Positions 46,964 through 55,439 of a stretch of 64,000 nucleotides of DNA are shown in pieces. Source of the DNA: Alteromonas sp. M12. Lineage in GTDB: Bacteria; Pseudomonadota; Gammaproteobacteria; Enterobacterales; Alteromonadaceae. Positions within the stretch are counted from its first letter, which is position 1, and every line of letters begins with the position of its first letter. Where the stretch lies: positions 4,836,001 to 4,900,000 of the forward strand of contig NZ_CP144164.1 in the NCBI RefSeq assembly GCF_037478005.1, written 5' to 3'. A program made the translations under genes and the position numbers. The notes below the pieces were generated by a model that was given only the letters and a program-made list of their open reading frames with translations, had not been told where the DNA came from and searched no databases.

Positions 46964-49876
46964 TTACTTTTCTATGACTGCAAATTTACCGTCGGTGTGC
47001 ACAAATCCCCAGATTGTGTTGCTATCTTTAACATAGCCCCAGTAGCGTTGTTGGCAATTGGACACTTGGAAACCACCTTCTGGGTGTTGGTCTGTGATTC
47101 TGTAATAGGTAGAGTAATGGTCAGAATAACCACTCTCGATATAACATTCATCACTAAACGCGGGTACCCATGATTGAGTTGCTTCATCGAAACGGCCGAT
47201 GGTTAAATCAGTCAAGGGGTATCCTTCAGGCGCGGTCATGACTAATGTCATGGCGTCAGCAAAATCTAAACCATCAGCTAGGTAACGGCCATTCCAGTTA
47301 GCGTCATTGCCACTGGGATTACCATTAGCAAGAGATGGGTTTAACGACGCTTCAATATCAGTACCTTTGATAAATATTCCATCACGTGTTGTGTGGGTTG
47401 GATTATTCACTTGCTCACCGTTTTGGTTAACATAGGTTAACGACGCAGACTCACCTTGCGCTAAAACACCTGCGTCTACATCGATGATAGGCGCAACTAG
47501 GTCACCATATTGGTTAAAGTACGAACCTTCTTGGGTTTGATTTCCGCTTAGGAATAACACATCCGATAGGGTAGTGGCATCTTCATCAACAAACCAACTC
47601 ATGGAGAACAATTCACGAAGACGCTCAACTTCACCAACAGTTGCGGCATATGAGCTGTTATATGTAAGGTTGTAGCCATCAATGATGGTTGCTTGAGAAC
47701 CAACATAGCCATCTTCTGTTTTCGCTTCAGAGTGAGCGTAGTAGTTTTGATCAGGTGCTACAACTCGTACGGTCGCATCTGTGGTGCGGGTATTTTCATC
47801 TAACACTTGCCACTCAACTTGGTCACATGTTTGTGTTGTGCTAGCGCCTGCTACCATGTAATCGCCAGAATAGGTGCACCAAGCGTTACTATCGTAATCA
47901 TAATGCGCGCCCAAATTCATATCCACTTCAGTTAAGCTATGGTCTGCGTAATAGGCCTTAGTGGTAATTTGACGGCCATTCACTTCAACAAGTACAAATG
48001 AAATACCATTGCCAAGGTCAGAACTGACACTTGCGTATTTGGTACCTTCACTGTTGGTTAAATTCCCACCTGTAATAGTGTCGTAGAAGTTATTAATGAA
48101 TAAGCCTGTTTCGTGATCATCGTGCATACCATAGAGATCTTCATAGGCCTTCCATGATGCGTTACCACCAATGATTTGAGTGAATCCATTGGCGGTATCT
48201 TTATCTTCTGATGTGGGATGAATCAAACTACGAGCATATTGGTGATCATGCCCTGCAATATAAGTAACTTGGTAATTGTTGAACAAGTTTAATATGTCCG
48301 CAGCCAATCCTGGTTCGGCTTCATCCTGCAATTGCAAGTAGCCCAATTGACCTATATCGTAACCATTCAAACTTGGCTCTTCTAGTTCTTCGTATGCGCT
48401 AGTTGCCGTCTCTAAAGCATTGTTATAAAACGCAATTTCTTCAGCAGACACATTGTTTGCAATGGCATTATCTAATGTTACTTGTGCCGCATCTTTAGCT
48501 TCTTGCAAAGCAATTCGGTCGGCTACATAGGCATCGTAAATTTCGACTTGATAAGTTTGTGGGCGTTTTTTAGTTGATAGCGGTTCATGTCCGAAAGCGA
48601 CAATATGATCAACCTCTGCGGCATTGGCCGTTATGACTTCTTTTAACCATTCTCTTAAAATTGTCCACGTACCTCTATAGGCGCTGCTATACAGCTCTGC
48701 AAAGTAGAAATCTAAAGCAATAAACATGGTTTTATCTTCAACAAAATAATAAACCAAATCTTCTGCACCAGGAAAACCTACAGCTTTACCGTTATCTAAA
48801 TGTTCACGAACTAACGAGCCTGTGTATGCTTGATACAGCTTATAACCTTGGTCAAAATCAACCTGCTCGTAACCTTCATAAGGGTTAATATCGTTGTAAA
48901 CATTATTGACTGACTGACGTTCCCACTCTTGTTCGTTAGTGAACCACGCAGGCCAGTTTCTACCATTTACGATTTCGTGATTTCCACGTGCAGGGAAAAC
49001 ACTTACTCCAGCTTCTCTTAGTGGCCCTGCCACTTTTTCCATCCACTGCACATAGTCAGATTCAGCACGGTATTCGGTAATGTCGCCTGTGGCTAGAACC
49101 AAATCGACATTTAGCTCAATCATTTTATCGGTAACCGCTTCTACTAAAGGTAAAGGTAGCACTTTCCAGTCAGGACCAAAATCTTTACGATCTTCAGGTG
49201 CAACAACTATGGGCTCGCCGTCACTATCTACTTCGATATAGGGGTGAAAAGGGTCTTCAACGTTAACTAAGTAGCTAATACCATCTTCATCCCAATCATT
49301 GGCTTTAACCGCGTCATTCTGACTTTCAGTTCCAGCATCATAATAACCATCACCATTGTAATCGACGCCAACGTATTCTTTAATCGACAAGGTATTACCG
49401 TCTTTATCAACGTCAACATACAAAGACATATTGTCATCATCTCGGCCTTGGGTATCTGGAAAGATAGCAAAGCGTAAAACCTTATCTGCATCTTCAGGTA
49501 GGATGTTTGCACCTGTTGTGGCATTGCTGCCTAATACCGGAGCTTGTGCCGTTAACGCATCTAACGTTGTTTGCAGGGCTTCAATTTCAGCCTGCAAAGC
49601 AGCAATATCTTCATCTGTTGAGGCACTGTTAGATGCTTCTTGTAAGGTCACTAACTCTGCAGTCATAGCATCTATCTGTGCTTGCATCGCAACAACAGTC
49701 GCGTTCAAAGTGGCAACTTCCGCTTCATTCGCTGTGTCTATGTTGTTGAGTTCGGTTTGCAGTTGTGCGACTTGCGCTTGCAGTGCACTCACTTCAGCGT
49801 CATTGTCGTCGCCAATGTTACAGGCGCTAAGCACACTTACCGCGGCTAACGTTAGAGTGAAATGTTTCAATTTCAT
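46964..49876 (-). CDS. Lipoprotein metallophosphoesterase with N-terminal coiled coil
   Basis: 970 residues from the ATG at 49876 after GAGGAA. The signal peptide ends in a lipobox LSAC, so the protein is lipid-anchored. A heptad-rich coiled coil (~25-105) follows. The calcineurin-like phosphoesterase domain has PDTQGRDDD, ATGDITEY, RGNHE, FGHEPLS and AGHDHQ. A helical insert (~490-530) interrupts it. The C-terminal ~300 residues are beta-rich and not recognised. It may release phosphate from an organic substrate at the cell surface. Divergent from an ECF/FecR/TonB operon with a PHO box between. Confidence 0.85.
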   Translation of the reverse strand: MKLKHFTLTLAAVSVLSACNIGDDNDAEVSALQAQVAQLQTELNNIDTANEAEVATLNATVVAMQAQIDAMTAELVTLQEASNSASTDEDIAALQAEIEALQTTLDALTAQAPVLGSNATTGANILPEDADKVLRFAIFPDTQGRDDDNMSLYVDVDKDGNTLSIKEYVGVDYNGDGYYDAGTESQNDAVKANDWDEDGISYLVNVEDPFHPYIEVDSDGEPIVVAPEDRKDFGPDWKVLPLPLVEAVTDKMIELNVDLVLATGDITEYRAESDYVQWMEKVAGPLREAGVSVFPARGNHEIVNGRNWPAWFTNEQEWERQSVNNVYNDINPYEGYEQVDFDQGYKLYQAYTGSLVREHLDNGKAVGFPGAEDLVYYFVEDKTMFIALDFYFAELYSSAYRGTWTILREWLKEVITANAAEVDHIVAFGHEPLSTKKRPQTYQVEIYDAYVADRIALQEAKDAAQVTLDNAIANNVSAEEIAFYNNALETATSAYEELEEPSLNGYDIGQLGYLQLQDEAEPGLAADILNLFNNYQVTYIAGHDHQYARSLIHPTSEDKDTANGFTQIIGGNASWKAYEDLYGMHDDHETGLFINNFYDTITGGNLTNSEGTKYASVSSDLGNGISFVLVEVNGRQITTKAYYADHSLTEVDMNLGAHYDYDSNAWCTYSGDYMVAGASTTQTCDQVEWQVLDENTRTTDATVRVVAPDQNYYAHSEAKTEDGYVGSQATIIDGYNLTYNSSYAATVGEVERLRELFSMSWFVDEDATTLSDVLFLSGNQTQEGSYFNQYGDLVAPIIDVDAGVLAQGESASLTYVNQNGEQVNNPTHTTRDGIFIKGTDIEASLNPSLANGNPSGNDANWNGRYLADGLDFADAMTLVMTAPEGYPLTDLTIGRFDEATQSWVPAFSDECYIESGYSDHYSTYYRITDQHPEGGFQVSNCQQRYWGYVKDSNTIWGFVHTDGKFAVIEK

Positions 49877-50019
49877 GGCTGTTTCCTCATTAATAAAAGT
49901 AATTTTCATGGCGAATATCAGGCTTCAAGTTGGCGATATCCATCAAGGTTCTCTGCGCATAAGACGGCGCTAAAATTAATAAGGGGACAGGGTTTTTTAT
50001 ATATTTTTTCAACGCCAAT

Positions 50020-50053
50020 TTGTCACTAAATTGTCACAATAAAACCGTATTAT
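50020..50053 (+). promoter_or_regulatory. PHO box and -10 of the ECF/FecR/TonB operon
   Basis: TTGTCAC (50020-50026), TAAA, TTGTCAC (50031-50037): two 7-bp repeats 11 bp apart, close to the PhoB consensus CTGTCAT-N4-CTGTCAT. A TATTAT -10 hexamer sits 10 nt downstream (50048-50053), the spacing used in PhoB-activated promoters. Transcription would run right to the sigma factor gene at 50223. Confidence 0.7.
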
Positions 50054-50222
50054 CGCGCTCCCGCGTGGTTGTAATGCTGACTATTGATTGGCCTGACTAG
50101 CAAATTTTCACTGAGCAGTTTTGTCTTACTTTTAGATAAATTTCAAAGTGTTATTGGTGTCACCAAATATAGGGTTAGGATTGCCTCGTATTTCGACTTT
50201 ATAAGTTCGAGCGAATACTCTT

Positions 50223-50723
50223 ATGAAAAAAAACGATCCTTTCATTAAGCTGATGCCGAAAATCAGAACCTTTGTACACGCGCGAACACAAAACGCTGAT
50301 GTGACCAATGACGTGCTGCAAGAAACCATGTTGCGAACGATTCGAAATAACCTAAAACAAGATTCAGAACAAAGGTTGAATAATCCACTGGCTTACTTAA
50401 TTACAGTTGCTAAATCGGCTTTATTTGATCATTGGCGTACGGAAAAAAAACATCTAAGCCAATCTGATATGGTCGACGAGCATACACAAGGTCAGCGATT
50501 AGAAGATGATTTCATTAAACTCGAGCAAGTAAAAATATTGTCAAAGGTAATGGATGAGATGCCGCCCTTAAGACAGCAAGTATTTAGAATGCGCCGCCTA
50601 GAGGGGATGAGCAGAGAAGCAATTGCAACGGAGCTGGGGTTGTCGTTAGAGGCCGTAAAAAAACACATTAATCGTGCCATGGTAGATATTGCTTTATGCG
50701 CGGAAAAAAATGATTGGAAATGA
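50223..50723 (+). CDS. FecI-like ECF sigma factor
   Basis: 166 residues with sigma region 2 (~10-80, DVLQETMLRTIRNN) and region 4 (~105-160, SREAIATELGLSLEAVKKHI). First of a sigma-FecR-TonB receptor set. In such sets the outer-membrane receptor signals ligand binding through FecR to the sigma factor, which turns on receptor transcription. The ribosome site is weak. Confidence 0.9.
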   Translation: MKKNDPFIKLMPKIRTFVHARTQNADVTNDVLQETMLRTIRNNLKQDSEQRLNNPLAYLITVAKSALFDHWRTEKKHLSQSDMVDEHTQGQRLEDDFIKLEQVKILSKVMDEMPPLRQQVFRMRRLEGMSREAIATELGLSLEAVKKHINRAMVDIALCAEKNDWK

Positions 50724-50807
50724 GCATAAAAATTGTCACCTTTCCTAATGTTTAGACGTTTAATAAAGAAATTGATGCAAAATCATCTGGTACATTGAGA
50801 ACAGTAC

Positions 50808-51809
50808 ATGAATAAACATACATTAGAGCAAGCCGCAGATTGGTTTGATCAACAAGACTCTCTTAACGCTGAACAAACTGTAGAATTTGAGCGCTGGTTA
50901 ACCACGCCCAAAAATGCAGAGGCTTACCGCAAAATCAGTCAACTAATGCAATCAGCAGAACTGACTGCGGCAATGAATGTTAGTCTAAAACGTAGCACAG
51001 ATGATAAAAACGCGGTCAGGGATAAGTCCCAGAATAACCACAAAGCCCATACTTTTAGTTTCTATCAATTCAATCCAACCAACATAGCTGCGAGCCTGTT
51101 CTGTATCGCGCTTATTAGCGCTTTTTTATTGTTTGTACAAAATACGCCCGATGATTCGTCGCCATTAGTCGCTGTACCTCACGCAGTATATCAACAGCAA
51201 ATTCAAGCCCCTGTTGGTGCTCGCTCCTCTCAAGTTTTGCAAGATGGTACACAAGTTCACTTGAATGCGAATAGCCAACTAAATGTGCAGCAAACCAGTA
51301 CGTCTCGATATGCGCTAATGGAGCAAGGGCAAATATATTTTGATGTTGCCAAAGATAAAAATCGTCCGTTTGTCATTGATGTGGGGGACATGCAAATACG
51401 TGTGTTAGGCACCTCATTTGATGTAGACCATACCAATGCTCGCACCTTGGTTACCGTTTATGAGGGGCGAGTGCAAATAAACGCAGATGACGTGTTCACT
51501 CTAACCAAAGGCGAACAACTTCTGCTCGAAAATGGACAAGCCAGTAGATTGCCATCCAAACAGCTACCTATGCTACCGGCTTGGCGCGGCGGTTGGCTGG
51601 AAGTCGAACAACAACCGCTGCAAGACGTAGTAACGCATATGCAACGTTACATTGAACAGCCTGTAGAAATTGCTTCTCAAGAACTGCTTGATCGCAAAAT
51701 TAGCGGACGTTTCCCACTTGATAAGGCCAAACAGTCGTTAGCCCTAATTGCCAGCGCGCACCAATTCACTGTGACCTATGAAGCCGACAAAATCCTGCTT
51801 AGCAATTAG
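50808..51809 (+). CDS. FecR-family anti-sigma/sigma regulator
   Basis: 333 residues: N-terminal DUF4880-like helical domain (~1-50, AADWFDQQDSLNAEQTVEFERWL), one membrane helix (~95-115), a periplasmic FecR beta domain (~140-240, GARSSQVLQDGTQVHLNANS and VLGTSFDV) and a C-terminal STN-like segment. It links the receptor's periplasmic domain to the cytoplasmic sigma factor. The 3' end overlaps the receptor gene by 32 nt. Confidence 0.92.
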   Translation: MNKHTLEQAADWFDQQDSLNAEQTVEFERWLTTPKNAEAYRKISQLMQSAELTAAMNVSLKRSTDDKNAVRDKSQNNHKAHTFSFYQFNPTNIAASLFCIALISAFLLFVQNTPDDSSPLVAVPHAVYQQQIQAPVGARSSQVLQDGTQVHLNANSQLNVQQTSTSRYALMEQGQIYFDVAKDKNRPFVIDVGDMQIRVLGTSFDVDHTNARTLVTVYEGRVQINADDVFTLTKGEQLLLENGQASRLPSKQLPMLPAWRGGWLEVEQQPLQDVVTHMQRYIEQPVEIASQELLDRKISGRFPLDKAKQSLALIASAHQFTVTYEADKILLSN

Positions 51810-54800
51810 TAAAAACACCTTTATTCAATATGCATTCGGTTTTCTAAATGCTTTATTGTTATTGCTAGGATTTAGTTTCGCCATTAAAAGTAAATACAAT
51901 AATCGGCAATACCGCCGTTATGCCCCGGTAAACGGGTTAATACTCAGTGTGTTTTTTTGTTTGCCCTCGGCCATGGCTAAAAACACCCAGTATTTGCAGA
52001 CAAACACTGAAAAAAAACAATTTATTCAGATCCAAAACAGCTCGATTGAGGCGGCGATAAAACGCATCTCCTTAGTTTATCAAGTCCCATTTGTGATCAA
52101 TGGCGTCGGCAATAACAGCGAAAATAAAGTAAATATCGAAGGCTTATATAGTCTTTCAGCCGCTCTAGAGAAAATGACCCGCCAAAGCCCATGGAAGTAC
52201 GCTATCACCCCCCATGGCATTGAATTATCCCGAGCCGTAAAAAACCTCCCCAACACAGCAAAAAGCAACATCGATGAAATCATAGTAACGGGTCTGCGGG
52301 CTTCATTAGATAAAGCGAAACAGATAAAAACCCACACAGTGGCGGTGTCAGATGCTTTAGTATCTGACGATATGGCGAATTATCCCGACATTAACATGGC
52401 CGAGTCATTGCAAAGAATTCCAGGGGTGGTGATCACCAGAGAAGCAGGGGAAGGTCGTCAAGTCTCGCTTCGAGGAACTTCTCCTGATTTTACCTTAGTT
52501 ACCATAAATGGCATGCCCGTGCTGGCAAACAACGATTCGCCGATGGACAGTCGTGTGCAAAAACAACATGATCGGTCATTAGATTTCAACGTGTTTTCAT
52601 CTGAACTATTCAGTCAAGCGCAAGTGCTAAAATCCTATAGTGCAGAACAAACTACTGGGGGGCTAGCGGGTACGTTAGCACTGCAAACTAATCGTCCATT
52701 TGCGCAAAAAGGATTTCAATTTGTGCTCGCCCCACAACTTGGAAAGAACGAATATTCTGATAACACCGCGCCCCGTATAACAGGTTTAATCTCCAATACA
52801 TGGGGTAATTGGGGGGCATTATTGTCCGCCTCTTATGGAAAAAGGTTCGTAGAGGAACGCGGTGCAAATACGATTAGATGGCGGGCAATCACACCTACCG
52901 GAATTTCACTAGACGCCTTAGCTCCCGAGGTACAACAAAGCTTCGCCAACAATGAAGTTATTATGCCGCGAGGCAATCGTTATTCGTTATGGCGAAGCGA
53001 ACAACAACGGCGAGGGCTAAACTTGGCCTTGGAATACCAAGGTGAGAAGTCTTCAGCACGTTTAGACATTTTACACGCAGCGTTAGGGGCAACTAGAAAT
53101 GAGTTTCACCTATATCCACGAGGCGATCAATCAACACCTATAATACCTGGCATAACCGAATTCGTTGATGCCCAGTTGAACGCCAATAATGAGCTAGTCT
53201 ACAGTGCTTTTAACAATGCCAGAGTAGCAACGGAAAGCCGAGCCCAAGATACCAAAACAAGCTATAAACAAGCGGTATTTAACAGCGCATTTAACCTATC
53301 GGAAAAATGGTCATTGGCGTTACTGTTAGGATTCGAGAAATCTGACTTTGAAATTCCCACCAGCAATAAGATTTATACCCAAGGCATGTCAGATATTAGT
53401 ATCGATTACCGCGCTGACCGATTTTTTGCGGATATTCAATATGCAAGTGATCTAACTCAGCGAGATCTTTGGGAAATGCGAGAAATTGATCTAGAAGAGT
53501 ATTTTGCGACGACCCGCTACCAACACGGAAGAATAGCCTTAAAATATCAATTCACACCTAACCTGTTATGGCAATTTGGAGCTGAACACACGATCTTTGA
53601 CACCCAAACATTATCTATATATCAAACTAATTTATTGTTAGATGCATGGTCAACAACAGCACAATCCTTACCCATGGAATATACCCAGCTAGTTGATTCT
53701 CATCCCAACGTTAGTTGGTTAGGCTTGCAAACCCACGATGCCATTCAGCACTTTGGAATTGATCCCTATTCACTAACGAATAATGTTGCTTTGATTGAAC
53801 AGTTTGATGACGACTTAACAGAACAAAAATCATCTGCTTTTTTTACATTAAAGTGGCAATACAAGCAGTTTACAGTGGTGGCAGGCAGTCGTTACCAACA
53901 AGAAACAACAGATGTTGTGAATGAATTTTCCCGTCTTGAGCATAGCAACAAACATGTAAATTGGTTGCCCAGTGTGAATGTGGTTTGGCGACCATCGTTA
54001 AGCTATGGGGTTAGATTCAGTTTGTCTCGTAATTTAGCCAGTCCTTCACTTAGCGATTTGAAGGGCTATGCTGAATATGACCCTACCGACCAAGTTATGT
54101 ATGCCTCCAATCCAGACTTGAAACCCTATGCCTCGACGAATATTGACGTCTCGTTAGAATGGGAAGCAAGAGATCACGTATCATTTTCAGTAACGCCTTT
54201 CTACAAATCGATTGATGATTTTATTGCACCACACGCAAGATCATTAACACTCGCTGAAACGGGACTAGAAAACAAATGGCAATCTAACAATCTATCTGAC
54301 AGCTCTGTCATTACTCTGGTCACGAATCAAAATGCTGAGTCAGTTTCTCTATTGGGTTTTGAAACAATGCTGCGCTACGAGTGGTCGTATTTAACATCTA
54401 GATGGCAACATGTCGGCCTAATTGGCCACTTTAACTATACGGATGGAACGAAGAATTACTACAATAACGACGCTGAGTTTTTGTTTCAAAAGGCGTTACC
54501 TTATTTATCGAAAAAAACCGCTGCGGTAACATTATATTACGACGACAAAACCCTTAGTGGGCGGATTTCAGCGTCCTATCGAGACAATTATATCCATCAA
54601 GTCAATCCAATGACTTTACAAGACGAAGATGAAACTGGTTTTCATTCCACCTTATATATTGATGCGAGTTTTAGCTTGCAGTTGAATCAGCAGTGGCAAT
54701 TCAGCTTAGAAGCACAAAACCTTACTAATCAACGAGAAGAGCAATACAGTGATTCGACCGATCGAGCGTACAACTCAACTACCAGCGGTCGTACGTTTTA

Positions 54801-54825
54801 TGTGGGTTTATTATATAAATATTAA
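51778..54825 (+). CDS. TonB-dependent receptor with signalling (STN) domain
   Basis: 1015 residues as called. The first ~40 are unusual before a typical signal stretch (LILSVFFCLPSAMA, ~55-67), so the true start may be a later non-ATG codon. An STN domain follows (~80-160), then the TonB box-like IDEIIVTG (~175) and plug (RIPGVVITREAGEGRQVSLRG, ~215-235), then the beta-barrel to a terminal aromatic residue. The STN domain means it signals through the FecR above. The substrate is unknown; the PHO box and neighbouring phosphoesterase suggest a phosphorus-containing compound. Confidence 0.9.
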   Translation: MKPTKSCLAISKNTFIQYAFGFLNALLLLLGFSFAIKSKYNNRQYRRYAPVNGLILSVFFCLPSAMAKNTQYLQTNTEKKQFIQIQNSSIEAAIKRISLVYQVPFVINGVGNNSENKVNIEGLYSLSAALEKMTRQSPWKYAITPHGIELSRAVKNLPNTAKSNIDEIIVTGLRASLDKAKQIKTHTVAVSDALVSDDMANYPDINMAESLQRIPGVVITREAGEGRQVSLRGTSPDFTLVTINGMPVLANNDSPMDSRVQKQHDRSLDFNVFSSELFSQAQVLKSYSAEQTTGGLAGTLALQTNRPFAQKGFQFVLAPQLGKNEYSDNTAPRITGLISNTWGNWGALLSASYGKRFVEERGANTIRWRAITPTGISLDALAPEVQQSFANNEVIMPRGNRYSLWRSEQQRRGLNLALEYQGEKSSARLDILHAALGATRNEFHLYPRGDQSTPIIPGITEFVDAQLNANNELVYSAFNNARVATESRAQDTKTSYKQAVFNSAFNLSEKWSLALLLGFEKSDFEIPTSNKIYTQGMSDISIDYRADRFFADIQYASDLTQRDLWEMREIDLEEYFATTRYQHGRIALKYQFTPNLLWQFGAEHTIFDTQTLSIYQTNLLLDAWSTTAQSLPMEYTQLVDSHPNVSWLGLQTHDAIQHFGIDPYSLTNNVALIEQFDDDLTEQKSSAFFTLKWQYKQFTVVAGSRYQQETTDVVNEFSRLEHSNKHVNWLPSVNVVWRPSLSYGVRFSLSRNLASPSLSDLKGYAEYDPTDQVMYASNPDLKPYASTNIDVSLEWEARDHVSFSVTPFYKSIDDFIAPHARSLTLAETGLENKWQSNNLSDSSVITLVTNQNAESVSLLGFETMLRYEWSYLTSRWQHVGLIGHFNYTDGTKNYYNNDAEFLFQKALPYLSKKTAAVTLYYDDKTLSGRISASYRDNYIHQVNPMTLQDEDETGFHSTLYIDASFSLQLNQQWQFSLEAQNLTNQREEQYSDSTDRAYNSTTSGRTFYVGLLYKY

Positions 54826-54850
54826 TCTGTTTAGTTGCGAAAAAAATGGA

Positions 54851-55321
54851 TTACAACAAACACCTTTGCTGCTTGTATTTGTTCTCGCTTGCCTGCCTAA
54901 TTAAGCGTTTAATATTGGCTATTTTTGGCATAAAGCTCTCAATTTTTTGATATTCATCTCGATAGCTTATTCTGCCGAGTATGCCTTTTTTAGCAAATAG
55001 TTTTAGTTCTGGCTTTAGCTGCTCATTAATCGATTGGATGTCCGCTAGGGTTTTATTTTGTACCTCGACGCTTTGTTTTTTAAACTTACTGACAAAACAT
55101 TGGCATAGATCGACACTTTCAGTTTTACTCACTTTTGAATCAAACAAGCCGATGAGCTCTTCACCGCTAATATCGTTTAGTACCTGAAATTGCGCCATGT
55201 AGTTTACGATGGAGTGTTCGGTTTTATCTCGACAACTTGCATAAAGCGTATCAACGGTTAGTTGTTTGCTGCATGCGGTCAGCAGAATAGTGGCTAGCAG
55301 TAAGAAAACGAGTACTTTCAA
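54851..55321 (-). CDS. Small lipoprotein of unknown function
   Basis: 156 residues, TTG start preceded by GGAAG. Signal peptide with lipobox LTAC at residues 14-17. The mature part is helical and basic with three Cys (CRDK, CQCF). No family was recognised. Monocistronic, convergent with the receptor gene. Confidence 0.65.
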   Translation of the reverse strand: MKVLVFLLLATILLTACSKQLTVDTLYASCRDKTEHSIVNYMAQFQVLNDISGEELIGLFDSKVSKTESVDLCQCFVSKFKKQSVEVQNKTLADIQSINEQLKPELKLFAKKGILGRISYRDEYQKIESFMPKIANIKRLIRQASENKYKQQRCLL

Positions 55322-55439
55322 GTTACTTCCTTGTCTTTAGATTTGCGCTTGTTGGCTAAAAACGCGACTGAATTAGAGTATATCTAAACGCAAAGATTAA
55401 CACTAATGCGTCAACTCTGTGAGATTAGCGAAACTATCC

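Noticed and set aside
49431..49973. 180-codon plus-strand ORF rich in Ala/Ser/Cys
   Set aside because: It lies antisense to the lipoprotein coiled-coil region of the phosphoesterase; its composition mirrors the Ala/Gln-rich heptads.
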